The position numbers were made by a program, and so were the translations under genes. Shown piece after piece: positions 7,647-15,539 of a DNA stretch of 33,246 bases. Source of the stretch: an uncultured Bacillota bacterium. GTDB lineage: Bacteria > Bacillota_I > Bacilli_A > Erysipelotrichales > Erysipelotrichaceae. How positions within the stretch are numbered: the first letter of the stretch is position 1; the number at the start of each line of letters is the position of its first letter. The DNA lies in assembly GCA_949298975.1 (NCBI GenBank), contig CASFYR010000038.1, forward strand, positions 1 through 33,246. Direction: 5' to 3'. The notes beneath the pieces are model-generated. The model did no database searches. It was given only the letters and a program-made list of their open reading frames with translations, and was not told the origin of the DNA.

Positions 7647-8378
7647 ATGAAGCATGTAGAGTTTTATCAGATCGTCAGTCAGCAGATGGCAGAGCAAATG
7701 AAAGAACAGTCCCAGATAGAAAAAGCCGCTGAGTACTGTGCCGAAAGCATCATGAAAGGCAGAGTCATTCATGTTTATGGTTGCGGTCATTCACAGATGT
7801 TTGCGATGGAAGTTTTCTATCGGGCCGGTGGTTTAGTGCCGGTTAACGCAATTATCCTGCCGCACCTTTCTTTATCGCCAAAAGCCAAGCTGAGCACGAT
7901 CCAGGAACGGCTGGAAGGTTTCGCTCCGATTGCCTTAGATCAGGAGAATACCAGTCCGGATGATACGATGATCATAGTGTCGATCTCCGGCCGTAACGGT
8001 TCGGTCGTCGATATGGCCCTGGCGGCCAAAGCTAAAGGAATGAAAGTGATCGCTTTAAGTTCAAAGGATTTTTCGCAAAGCGTAACTTCCCGTCATTATT
8101 CCAAAAAGAAACTGATGGATGTTGCCGATGTTACCATTGATATTAAATGTGTGGCTGGCGATGCCTGTTTGAGCATGGCAGGGGTAAGAGACAAATTTAC
8201 CGGTACCAGCACTATTTTGGGCATGCTGGTGATGGATTGCATCACTTCCAGAACGATTGAAATCTGTGCAGAAAACGGTTATGTTCCGCCGATCTATGTC
8301 AGTTCTAATCTTGATAAGGGCGATGCGATCAACGCGGAATATATCAAACAATATCGCGATCTGATAAGTTGCTTATAG
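7647..8378 (+). CDS. SIS-domain phosphosugar-binding protein (first paralogue)
   Basis: This is a single-domain sugar isomerase (SIS) protein of 243 residues, like the COG4821/UPF0309 group. Members bind phosphorylated sugars; few have a known reaction. The nucleotide-like fold is shown by VYGCGHSQM (residues 43-50) and the Ser-rich loop SISGRNGS (112-119), which would hold the phosphate, followed by AAKAKGMKVIAL. The ribosome binding site AAAGGAG (7627-7633) is 13 bases from the ATG, longer than usual, but no alternative start lies closer. It is the first gene of the operon, with the second SIS gene 14 bases downstream. Together with that gene it could act on the sugar imported by the PTS as an isomerase, deaminase or deglycase; this is inference. 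Confidence 0.85.
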   Translation: MKHVEFYQIVSQQMAEQMKEQSQIEKAAEYCAESIMKGRVIHVYGCGHSQMFAMEVFYRAGGLVPVNAIILPHLSLSPKAKLSTIQERLEGFAPIALDQENTSPDDTMIIVSISGRNGSVVDMALAAKAKGMKVIALSSKDFSQSVTSRHYSKKKLMDVADVTIDIKCVAGDACLSMAGVRDKFTGTSTILGMLVMDCITSRTIEICAENGYVPPIYVSSNLDKGDAINAEYIKQYRDLISCL

Positions 8379-8392
8379 AAAGAAGGGACAAA

Positions 8393-9142
8393 ATGCAAAC
8401 TTGGGAAAATTATTTGACGACAATGAGCGGAGTAATTGAAAAAATCCGCACTACTCAGGGCGAAGCAATTATGCAAGCGGCGGATATCTTAACCAAAACG
8501 ACTGAAAATGACGGTATCATTTATGGTTTTGGTGTCGGACATTCGTATCATGTCATCGGCGACGCTTTCTGGCGGGCATCTACCCCGGCTAATTATTACG
8601 CTTTGGTTGAACCGAGCGCTACCGGCAATTATGAAATTACCAAAAGCAATAAAATCGAGAATACTTATGAAATCGGCCGTTATGTCGTCGATTATCATCG
8701 GATTACTCCAAATGACTGCATGATCATTATTTCTAATTCCGGCAATAATATCGTGCCAGTTGATGCGGCTATCAGAGCTAAAGAAAAAGGGATCCCAGTC
8801 ATAGCGATCACTGCAGTTGAATACAGCACCTATCTGACGACCAAACATCGTTCGGGCAAAAAGTTAAAAGATGTCGCTGATGTAGTTTTGGATAACTGTT
8901 CGCTCATCGGTGACGCAGCAGTGGAAATTGCGGGTTTTCCGATGAAAGTAGGATCGACCAGTACTATTCCTAATATCTTTTTACAGAACATGATTCTGTG
9001 TCAGATGGTTGATAATCTGGTTAAAAAAGGCATTACCCCGGATGTTTATTATAATGGTCATTTGACTTTTATGAACGAGGAATATGCTAAACATAATGAT
9101 GAAATAGTTGATAAATATTTCTATCGCATCAGAAGTTTATAG
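8393..9142 (+). CDS. SIS-domain phosphosugar-binding protein (second paralogue)
   Basis: This protein of 249 residues is clearly related to the preceding gene. It shares the layout and wording, including YGFGVGHSYH (44-53), SNSGNN (114-119), a KxLxDVADV segment and a GSTSTI stretch opposite GTSTI in the first copy. The sequences have diverged considerably, so the duplication is old. The ATG at 8393 was chosen because AGAAGGG lies just upstream; an in-frame upstream start at 8369 would overlap the previous gene and has no binding site. Two related SIS proteins in tandem may form a heteromer or act in sequence. No catalytic partner in the window identifies the substrate. Confidence 0.85.
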   Translation: MQTWENYLTTMSGVIEKIRTTQGEAIMQAADILTKTTENDGIIYGFGVGHSYHVIGDAFWRASTPANYYALVEPSATGNYEITKSNKIENTYEIGRYVVDYHRITPNDCMIIISNSGNNIVPVDAAIRAKEKGIPVIAITAVEYSTYLTTKHRSGKKLKDVADVVLDNCSLIGDAAVEIAGFPMKVGSTSTIPNIFLQNMILCQMVDNLVKKGITPDVYYNGHLTFMNEEYAKHNDEIVDKYFYRIRSL

Positions 9143-9157
9143 AAAGGAGGTCAAAAT

Positions 9158-9639
9158 ATGCCGGATATCGTACTAGTGCGGATCGATAATCGCCTTATTC
9201 ACGGTCAGGTAGCAACCCAGTGGTGCGAGTGGTCGGTGCCAATTTATTGTTAGTTGCCAATGATAAGGTAGCCGCCGATCAGTTAAGACAGGGATTAATG
9301 AATATGGCCGCCCCGTCTTATGCGCAAACGCGTTTCTTCACTGTTCAGCGGACCTGCGAAATAATCAATAAGGCCAGTCCTTCTCAGCATATCGCTATTA
9401 TCTGCGAAACGCCGCAGGATGTATTGCGTTTAGTTGAAGGCGGAGTACCGATCAAAACAGTTAATATCGGTAATATGCAAATGGCGGAGGGCAAACGTCA
9501 AGTGGCGACCAGCGTCGCCGTTGACGATGACGATGTCGCTGCATTCCGTCGTCTGCAGGAGCTGGACGTCGAATTATTTATTCAACGGGTCCCGGATATT
9601 CCGAAAGAAGATATTGGAAAATTATTCAAATCGGGTTAA
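9158..9639 (+). pseudogene. PTS mannose-family EIIB, interrupted by a one-base frameshift
   Basis: The gene starts at ATG 9158 behind a strong AAAGGAGG and reads MPDIVLVRIDNRLIHGQVATQ, the classic EIIB N-terminus with the phosphorylated His15. After Trp25 (9230-9232) this frame runs to a TAG within seven codons. The family sequence continues in the -1 frame from 9232 (VGANLLLVANDKV...) to the stop at 9639. Adding one G to the GG at 9231-9232 restores a 160-residue protein of normal EIIB length. The GTG at 9220 would give an open frame, but that product lacks His15. No slippery heptamer is visible, so a real mutation or a sequencing error is likelier than programmed frameshifting. The intact protein would pass phosphate from EIIA to the sugar entering through EIIC/EIID. 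Confidence 0.88.
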
Positions 9640-9654
9640 TAGAAAGGGGATTAT

Positions 9655-10449
9655 ATGGATTTTATTCAAATCATATTACTGGCAGTGGTGACTTTTATCT
9701 TTGCGATCGACCAGTATTCGCTGACAGAAGTCATCTATCGTCCGATAATCGCGTGTCCGATCGTAGGTTTGATTTTAGGCAATCCGACGGTTGGTCTGGT
9801 AGTCGGCGGTACTTATGAGCTGATGATGGTTGGCAGTATGCCAGTCGGCGGGGCTCAGCCGCCAAACTCCGTTATTGGCGGGGTTGTTGCGATGATCTTT
9901 GCGATCAAGTCCGACTTCTCGGTTGAAGAAGCTTTGGGTTCATCGGTTATTTTTGCCTTGTTTGGTCAGTATGCCGTCACCCTGACATTCTCATTTATTT
10001 CGATATTGATGGGCAAAGCTGATCAATATGCCGCCAAAGCTGATACCAAAGGCATTACGAGGATCAATTTTATTTCGATGGCTTTCTTAGGTACTCTATT
10101 TGCTTTGATGGCAATACTGGCCTATGTCGGTGGGGTATCGGTTTCGCCGATGCTGAAAGAATTCTCCGATACTTACAGCTGGATCATGGCTGGTCTGGGT
10201 GTTGCGGGCGGTATGATGCGTTATGTCGGATTTGCCGTCTTGTTAAAAATTATGCTGGCAAACGATATGTGGGGCATCTATTTTGCCGGCTTCGTTTTGG
10301 CGGCATTATTGGGCAACGTCCCGGCTACTGCCGGTGCCACTTTGTTGTCGGTGGCTTTGGTTGGCGTGGCGATTGCGATTTACGATTTTACAGTCAGCTG
10401 CAAGATCAGCGATATGAATCAGGGAGGAGGCATGAGCGATGGCATCTAA
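9655..10449 (+). CDS. PTS mannose-family transporter subunit EIIC
   Basis: This membrane subunit of a mannose/sorbose/N-acetylgalactosamine-type phosphotransferase system has 264 residues and forms the sugar channel with EIID. It has many hydrophobic segments and the conserved core YRPIIACPIVGLILGNP and GGTYELMMVGSMPVGGAQPPN near residues 27-72, typical of ManY/AgaC. AAAGGGG lies just before the ATG. Its last 11 bases overlap the start of the EIID gene, a usual arrangement for equimolar subunits. The sugar cannot be named from the sequence; the SIS and NagR-like neighbours point to an amino sugar or a sugar adduct. Confidence 0.94.
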   Translation: MDFIQIILLAVVTFIFAIDQYSLTEVIYRPIIACPIVGLILGNPTVGLVVGGTYELMMVGSMPVGGAQPPNSVIGGVVAMIFAIKSDFSVEEALGSSVIFALFGQYAVTLTFSFISILMGKADQYAAKADTKGITRINFISMAFLGTLFALMAILAYVGGVSVSPMLKEFSDTYSWIMAGLGVAGGMMRYVGFAVLLKIMLANDMWGIYFAGFVLAALLGNVPATAGATLLSVALVGVAIAIYDFTVSCKISDMNQGGGMSDGI

Positions 10450-11338
10450 TCAGTTAATGTACAAAGATTTAACTCCTGCAAAACCGCTGGATAAAAAGAC
10501 AATAAATCATTTGGTATGGAAATCAACCATGCTGCAGGCTTCGTTTAACTATGAACGAATGCAGGCTGCCGGCTGGCTTTGGTCAATTTTACCGGGCCTT
10601 GAAAAGATCCATACCAACAAAGAAGACTTAAGTGCTTCAATGTCGCATAATCTGGAATTTTTCAATACTCATACTTATACTGTTACCTTTGTCATGGGCA
10701 TCGTCTTGTCGCTTGAACAACAAAAAGCGGAAATCGGTACAATCAGAGCGGTTCGCGTGGCAGCGATGGGACCTTTGGGCGGTATCGGCGACGCTTTGAT
10801 CTGGTTTACCCTTTATCCTATTGCTGCCGGTATTTGTGCCAATATGGCGATCAACGGCAATCCTTTTGGTTCTTTGCTGTACTTTATCGTTGTCTTTGGC
10901 GCTCAGATGGCGTTACGTTACTGGCTGTTTAACATGTCATATTCCCTTGGTACTTCGGCTATTTCGGTATTGACTAAAAGAGCGAAAGAATTTACTCATA
11001 CCGCGTCGATGCTTGGCGTCTTTGTCGTCGGTGCTATCACTTGTAATTACGGTGCTACCGCACTTGGGATCATGATTCCAAACGGCACGACATTGGTCGA
11101 TGGCGAGGAAGTGGCGAATTATATTGATGTGCAAGGCTTGATTAACGGCATTCTTCCGGCAATGGTGCCGCTGATGCTGACACTGATGTGTTACTACCTT
11201 GTTAAAAAGCGCAATTGGACTCCAACCAGATGTATCTTTTTATTGCTGGTTTTAGGTATCGTCGGTTGTGCGATCGGTATTTGGGCATCCAGCGATCCTT
11301 ATACTCCATTGATTTCTGTTCCATGGAAACCACAGTAG
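10439..11338 (+). CDS. PTS mannose-family transporter subunit EIID
   Basis: This is the second membrane subunit of the mannose-type PTS (ManZ/AgaD family), 299 residues. Family features include the N-terminal helix with QASFNYERMQAAGW, the block FFNTHTYTVTFVMGIVLSLE, and AAMGPLGGIGDALIWF (near residues 109-124), followed by several transmembrane segments. AGGGAGGAGG (10421-10430) inside the EIIC gene serves as its ribosome binding site. It is the last gene of the operon; a long hairpin follows. No EIIA gene accompanies B, C and D, so this component must be supplied from elsewhere in the genome. Confidence 0.94.
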   Translation: MASNQLMYKDLTPAKPLDKKTINHLVWKSTMLQASFNYERMQAAGWLWSILPGLEKIHTNKEDLSASMSHNLEFFNTHTYTVTFVMGIVLSLEQQKAEIGTIRAVRVAAMGPLGGIGDALIWFTLYPIAAGICANMAINGNPFGSLLYFIVVFGAQMALRYWLFNMSYSLGTSAISVLTKRAKEFTHTASMLGVFVVGAITCNYGATALGIMIPNGTTLVDGEEVANYIDVQGLINGILPAMVPLMLTLMCYYLVKKRNWTPTRCIFLLLVLGIVGCAIGIWASSDPYTPLISVPWKPQ

Positions 11339-11377
11339 AATTCTCTTTCCCCTGCTGAAGTTTGCATGTTTTCAGAA

Positions 11378-11409
11378 CTTAAAAGCCAGTTGACAGACTG
11401 GCTTTTAAG
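11378..11409 (+). terminator. Hairpin terminator after the PTS operon
   Basis: A 13-bp perfect stem (11378-11390 with 11397-11409) has a TGACAG loop. The only T-run (TTTT) lies within the right arm, so it is an imperfect rho-independent terminator but the strongest hairpin in this gap. Confidence 0.65.
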
Positions 11410-11447
11410 TGTGTTTGCGTTATGGAGAATGAATAAAGAAAAAATTA

Positions 11448-11456
11448 TGCTATAAT
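11448..11456 (+). promoter_or_regulatory. Extended -10 promoter of the yqeG operon, leaderless start
   Basis: TGCTATAAT is a perfect extended -10. Only six bases separate it from the yqeG ATG at 11463, so the transcript should begin at or within a base of the ATG. There is no -35 and no ribosome binding site. Confidence 0.7.
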
Positions 11457-11462
11457 AATTCC

Positions 11463-11951
11463 ATGTTGAAAATCAGACCAAAATTGATCCTGAACCGTTA
11501 TCAGGATCTTGATATCGCTTATTTCAAGCAAAAAGGTTATCAGGCCGTATTGATCGATCTGGATAACACCCTGGCGCCCTACTATGCCAAAACAATCGAT
11601 GATGTTGCACTGAATTTCATCAACGATTTAAAAAAAGCCGGTTTTAAGGTAGCGGTGGTTTCCAACAATTCAAAAGAAAGGGTCGGTACTTTTCTGGCTG
11701 GGTATGATATTGCCTATGTCTATTACGCTTCCAAGCCTTTGCTTCGCGGTTATAGGCAGGCTTTGAAGATTTTAAATGTCAGCAGCGATAAAACGATCAG
11801 TATGGGCGATCAGCTTTTGACGGATGTTATCGGTTCAAACCGTTTGGGAATGTATAGTATTTATGTAAAACCGATTGTCGATAAGGACAGTATTACTACG
11901 GTAATTAATCGGCGGATCGAAAAACTGTTATTTAGATTTGTGGTGAAGTAA
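11463..11951 (+). CDS. yqeG: YqeG-family HAD phosphatase
   Basis: This is a HAD IIIA-type phosphatase of 162 residues, the usual size. Motif I is DLDNT with Asp32 and Asp34, motif II is SNN, and motif IV is GDQLLTDV. The substrate of YqeG is not firmly known in Bacillus; the family travels with ribosome-assembly GTPase YqeH, as here. It is the first gene of a nine-gene operon. The next gene starts directly after its stop. The N-terminus before motif I matches the family, which supports the ATG at 11463 even though that start lacks a ribosome binding site. Confidence 0.92.
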   Translation: MLKIRPKLILNRYQDLDIAYFKQKGYQAVLIDLDNTLAPYYAKTIDDVALNFINDLKKAGFKVAVVSNNSKERVGTFLAGYDIAYVYYASKPLLRGYRQALKILNVSSDKTISMGDQLLTDVIGSNRLGMYSIYVKPIVDKDSITTVINRRIEKLLFRFVVK

Positions 11952-12992
11952 ATGAAAAGATGTTTAGGCTGCGGTGTTGAACTGCAAAATGAAGATAAGA
12001 GAAAAAAAGGTTATGTCCGATCCCTGGATCAGGATTATTGTATGCGCTGTTTCCGTCTGACCCATTACGGTGATTCTTTGATCGATCTGCGTCTGGATAT
12101 TAAAAGGGAAGATGTTCTCCATGCAATCAAAACGGACAAACGTCCCGTGGCGTTTATCGTTGATATCATGAACATTGAAAGTGCGATCAGCAATGATATG
12201 ATCGATGCATTGCGAGGGCGAGAAGTCGTACTGATCTTCAATAAATATGATATTCTGCCTAAATATATCAATTCTTCAAAGATCGAAGAATACCTCGATG
12301 CCTTTGTCAGTGAAAAAATGCAGGGGATAAGAGTGATAGATGTAATCATTACTCATAAATATGATGATCATTTTGCGGAATTATTTTTGGACACTCTAAA
12401 TAATCATCAGATATCCGAGATTATGTTTTGCGGCAATGTCAATGCCGGCAAGAGCACCATTATCAACAAGCTGATCGAAGGATCGAAACTGACCGTATCC
12501 CGTTTTCCTTCCACGACCCTTGATTTTAATGTCATCAAACAAGGCGATCTCACTTTTATCGATACCCCGGGAATCGTTGATGAAGGCGATCTGAGCTTAT
12601 ATGTTGATGAAAAGGAGTTAAAAAGACTCTCGATCGACAAAACGATCCGCCCGCAGATTTTTCAGCTTTATGAGGCGCAAAGCTATTTTGTTGAATCATT
12701 GTTGTGGCTGGATGTCTTGCCAAAGGATAAAGGCAGTGTGGTTTTCTTTGTCTCCAACAATCTGTCTATTCACCGGACAAAAATGGCTAAAGCCGCGGGT
12801 TATTACGATCGTCACCGCGATGATTACAAATTGAAACTGCAGCTGGACAGTGCTAAAGAGATAGGGATCAACGATGCAAAAACCGAAATTGAAGTTGACG
12901 GACTGGGGGTTATTGCTTTAAACAATATCGCCAAGATAGTAGTCCATCATGATAAAAGAAATAAAGTAACGATCAGAAAGGCGGCGTTTTAA
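11952..12992 (+). CDS. yqeH: Ribosome biogenesis GTPase YqeH
   Basis: This is a circularly permuted GTPase required for 30S ribosome assembly, 346 residues. The N-terminal zinc finger is C4-x2-C7 and C30-x2-C33. The GTPase motifs appear in permuted order: G4 NKYD first, then G1 GNVNAGKST (Lys167), G2 with STTLDF and G3 DTPG. A C-terminal nucleic-acid-binding region follows. It abuts yqeG with no gap and its stop shares one base with the next start. Permutation and zinc finger together separate it from EngA/Era-type GTPases. Confidence 0.96.
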   Translation: MKRCLGCGVELQNEDKRKKGYVRSLDQDYCMRCFRLTHYGDSLIDLRLDIKREDVLHAIKTDKRPVAFIVDIMNIESAISNDMIDALRGREVVLIFNKYDILPKYINSSKIEEYLDAFVSEKMQGIRVIDVIITHKYDDHFAELFLDTLNNHQISEIMFCGNVNAGKSTIINKLIEGSKLTVSRFPSTTLDFNVIKQGDLTFIDTPGIVDEGDLSLYVDEKELKRLSIDKTIRPQIFQLYEAQSYFVESLLWLDVLPKDKGSVVFFVSNNLSIHRTKMAKAAGYYDRHRDDYKLKLQLDSAKEIGINDAKTEIEVDGLGVIALNNIAKIVVHHDKRNKVTIRKAAF

Positions 12993-13279
12993 TGCTAAAC
13001 GGAAAACAGAAAAGATATTTAAGGGCCCTGGCCAATAAAGAACGAGCAGTGTTTCAAATAGGCAAGGATGGTTTGTCCTATAACCTTTACAGTGCTGTCG
13101 GCGATTATCTGAAAGCGAATGAGCTGGTCAAAATTTCACTGCTTAAAACCTATGGCGGTGATGTCAGAGAAGCGGCTTTTGACTTAAGCAGTGCTACTTC
13201 CAGCGAGATCGTCCAGATCATAGGCCGGGTCATTGTGTTATATAAAAAGGCTAAAGAGCCGAAGATTATGCTGCCATGA
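12992..13279 (+). CDS. yhbY: YhbY-family RNA-binding protein
   Basis: This is a single CRM-domain protein of 95 residues that associates with pre-50S ribosomal particles. The conserved N-terminal LNGKQKRYLRALAN, the central VFQIGKDGLSYNL and the C-terminal VQIIGRVIVLYKKAKE are all present. AGAAAGGCGG upstream is its ribosome binding site, and its start overlaps the yqeH stop by one base. In Bacillus aroE lies between yqeH and yhbY and nadD lies between yhbY and yqeK; both are missing here. Confidence 0.93.
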   Translation: MLNGKQKRYLRALANKERAVFQIGKDGLSYNLYSAVGDYLKANELVKISLLKTYGGDVREAAFDLSSATSSEIVQIIGRVIVLYKKAKEPKIMLP

Positions 13280-13848
13280 TTTTAAACAAACAGCTGATTG
13301 ATTTCCAAAGGTTGTCTTCTGAAGATAAAAAGGCTGCCTTTAGTGGGGAACTTACTTTGATTAAAGAGCTGGTGGCTTCTCTGATCGACAAGAAAAGATA
13401 CGATCATTCATTAAGTGTTGCCGCTTTGGCTAAAGATCTGGCGGCTAATTACGGTTTTGATCAAAACAAGGCCTATCTGATGGGCATTTTGCACGATATA
13501 ACCAAATCCTTTAAAAAAGAGGATCACTTGTATTATTTTGAACTCTATGATCCGGATAAGATCAATTGTCCGTTGCCGATCATGCATAGTTACAGTGCAA
13601 AATATTTTTTGATGTATGAGTTGTCGTATTGCGACGAAGAGGTTCTAGACGCTATCTATCACCATACGGATGGGGAATCGGCTCGTCCGCTGGCCATGAT
13701 TCTTTATATAGCTGATAAACGGGACCCGTTAAGAAAGATTGACGATGGTATTTTAAAGCAGGCTTATATTGATCTGTCTTCTGCTTTTGAATGGTTAAAA
13801 GAAGATGTCAGGGAGTATGTAGAAAAGAAAAATGGAAAAGTTAGTTAA
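13276..13848 (+). CDS. yqeK: YqeK-family HD-domain Ap4A hydrolase
   Basis: This is predicted to cleave diadenosine tetraphosphate symmetrically to two ADP. Visible HD-domain ligands are His44 (RYDHS), His73-Asp74 (GILHD), His104 (PIMHS), His130 (YHHT) and Asp148 (IADKRDP). The protein of 190 residues has about 20 more residues before the first metal ligand than typical YqeK. The start overlaps the yhbY stop as ATGA. The usual partner nadD is missing from directly upstream; the extra N-terminal residues do not carry the nadD nucleotidyltransferase motif. Confidence 0.92.
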   Translation: MILNKQLIDFQRLSSEDKKAAFSGELTLIKELVASLIDKKRYDHSLSVAALAKDLAANYGFDQNKAYLMGILHDITKSFKKEDHLYYFELYDPDKINCPLPIMHSYSAKYFLMYELSYCDEEVLDAIYHHTDGESARPLAMILYIADKRDPLRKIDDGILKQAYIDLSSAFEWLKEDVREYVEKKNGKVS

Positions 13849-14164
13849 GACGGTTGTTGATACTTTAGATAAGAAACTGGGCGAAGATATTACAGTTATT
13901 GATTTTGAAAACCATAATCCGGTGACGGATTGTTTTGTGATTGTCACCGCCCGTAACAGCCGTCATGCCATGTCGCTGGTCGATGATCTGATCGAAGCGG
14001 CGATGAAGGAAGGATTTGATTATAAAAGTTACGATGCGGAAAAAGATGCCGGATGGATGCTGGTTGACTTTTATGATGTTGTCGTTCATATCTTTCTTAA
14101 GGAAGATCGAGAATTGTATGATTTGGAGCGTTTATGGAAAGATCAGAATATATCAAAACTTTAG
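13832..14164 (+). CDS. rsfS: Ribosomal silencing factor RsfS
   Basis: This factor binds ribosomal protein L14 and blocks joining of the subunits during nutrient limitation. The 110-residue product has the family core: TDCFVIVTARNSRHA, then the signature WMLVDFYDVVVHIF and the end YDLERLW. It overlaps yqeK by 17 bases and the next gene by 31 bases, indicating coupled translation. The product has normal length and conserved position after yqeK. Confidence 0.95.
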   Translation: MEKLVKTVVDTLDKKLGEDITVIDFENHNPVTDCFVIVTARNSRHAMSLVDDLIEAAMKEGFDYKSYDAEKDAGWMLVDFYDVVVHIFLKEDRELYDLERLWKDQNISKL

Positions 14165-14841
14165 ATAGTTACGAATATCTGGCGGATTATTATGATGAAC
14201 TGCTGCAGGATGAGGATTCGCTTTGTCTGTGGCTGGATAAGATCAAAGTTCATAAGGTCAATTCGATCTTGGAATTGGCGTCCGGCAGCGGAGCAATGGC
14301 GTCATTGCTTAAAAAAGAGGGCTATACGATAAAGGCTAGCGATATCTCACCGGCAATGCAGAAGGTGGCCAAAAAGCGATTTGAAGGGGAATATCTGCTT
14401 TTGAATATGATCGATTTTGATCTTCCGGAGCAGTTTGATATGATTATCTGTTTTTGTGACAGCATTAATTATCTGAACGGTTATCGCGAGATGGAGCAAA
14501 TGTTTAAAACGGTGCATGACCATTTGAATGACGGAGGAGTTTTCTTGTTTGATATGCACCATTATCATCGGCTTAAAGAGTTTAAAGAGGAGTATATTGA
14601 AGAGGGCTTCGTTAAGGATGTTCCTTATCAATGGACGATATTGGCTGATGAAACAGCGGAAGAATTATCAGAGCACTTTGTATTCTACGATAAAACAGGA
14701 ATGATCGAAGAAAACCATAATCAGAAAGTATTTGATTTACCAAAAACGGTTGAACTGCTGCAAAAATGCGGTTTTAAGGTAACTTTTGATAAAGATTTTA
14801 TCCCTGATGAAAAAGTGCTGATTGAAGGAGTTAAGATATGA
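14134..14841 (+). CDS. SAM-dependent methyltransferase (YqeM position)
   Basis: This class I methyltransferase has 235 residues and an unknown substrate. SAM-binding motif I is ILELASGSGAMA, with the acidic residue of strand 2 in KASDISPAM, and motif IV is MIICFCDSINYL. It occupies the place of yqeM at the end of the Bacillus yqe cluster. GGAG (14125-14128) inside rsfS precedes the ATG. It overlaps rsfS upstream and shares ATGA with the next gene. Confidence 0.87.
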   Translation: MERSEYIKTLDSYEYLADYYDELLQDEDSLCLWLDKIKVHKVNSILELASGSGAMASLLKKEGYTIKASDISPAMQKVAKKRFEGEYLLLNMIDFDLPEQFDMIICFCDSINYLNGYREMEQMFKTVHDHLNDGGVFLFDMHHYHRLKEFKEEYIEEGFVKDVPYQWTILADETAEELSEHFVFYDKTGMIEENHNQKVFDLPKTVELLQKCGFKVTFDKDFIPDEKVLIEGVKI

Positions 14842-15539
14842 TCGGAATTATAGCAGCGATGGAAGAAGAAATTGCCGCCTTTCTGGCCTTGATGAGCGAT
14901 CATCAGGTACAAAAGATCAAAGGCATTACTTTTTATCAGGGCAGACTGGCCGGACGGGATGTGGTTTTATGTCAAAGCGGAGTGGGAAAAGTATATGCGG
15001 CGATTTCCACTACGATCTTAATCGATAGTTTTCCGATCGATTATATCATCAACATCGGCAGCGCCGGATCGCTCGATGCGTCAATTGATATCGGCAGCGT
15101 CGTTATTCCCGATCTGATCGCTCATCATGATTGTGATGTAGTCGACTGGGTCAAAGGTTTCAACGAGGAAAACAAAAGGATGTATCGGGCCGATGCACGC
15201 TTGCTGAAAATCGCCCGGCTGCTCGCTGATGAAAAAACCTATTTCTTACCTTTGGTTTCCGGCGATAGTTTTATCAACCTGCCTGAACAGACAACTAAGA
15301 TTTTAAAAGAGTATCCTCAGGCTGCCTGTTGTGAGATGGAAGCTGCCAGCATTGCCCAGACGGCTTCTTTCTTCGATGTGCCGTTTATCATCATCCGTGG
15401 TATTTCCGATGTAACGGTCAAAGAGGGCAGCGAGATCGATTTTTTGACATATCTGGCGGTTGCCGCCAAGAATTCGGCAGCTTTCTGTCAGAGGTATATT
15501 GAACTAGAGGGAAAGTATAATGAAGTGGTATCAGACTAA
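14838..15539 (+). CDS. mtnN: 5'-methylthioadenosine/S-adenosylhomocysteine nucleosidase
   Basis: This enzyme removes adenine from methylthioadenosine and S-adenosylhomocysteine, clearing inhibitory methyltransferase by-products. The 233-residue product has IAAMEEE with Glu11 (Glu12 in E. coli), GSAGSL, the substrate-binding EMEAASIAQ and catalytic Asp191 in RGISD. It overlaps the preceding methyltransferase gene by four bases, a sensible pairing because that enzyme yields S-adenosylhomocysteine. Confidence 0.95.
   Translation: MIGIIAAMEEEIAAFLALMSDHQVQKIKGITFYQGRLAGRDVVLCQSGVGKVYAAISTTILIDSFPIDYIINIGSAGSLDASIDIGSVVIPDLIAHHDCDVVDWVKGFNEENKRMYRADARLLKIARLLADEKTYFLPLVSGDSFINLPEQTTKILKEYPQAACCEMEAASIAQTASFFDVPFIIIRGISDVTVKEGSEIDFLTYLAVAAKNSAAFCQRYIELEGKYNEVVSD

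Noticed and set aside
9224-9240. Programmed -1 frameshifting in EIIB
   Set aside because: No X-XXY-YYZ slippery site is present at the junction, and programmed frameshifting is not known for this family.
9220-9639. Independent 139-residue reading frame starting at GTG 9220
   Set aside because: It is the downstream part of the frameshifted EIIB. It has no ribosome binding site and lacks the phosphorylated histidine, while the true start at 9158 has AAAGGAGG.
6825-11338. Recently acquired mobile element carrying the sugar locus
   Set aside because: No integrase, transposase, tRNA target or flanking direct repeats were found, and codon usage looks like the neighbours'.
13276-13400. Remnant of nadD fused to the front of yqeK
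   Set aside because: The extra N-terminal residues contain no nucleotidyltransferase motif (GxFDPxHxGH), so no remnant can be claimed.
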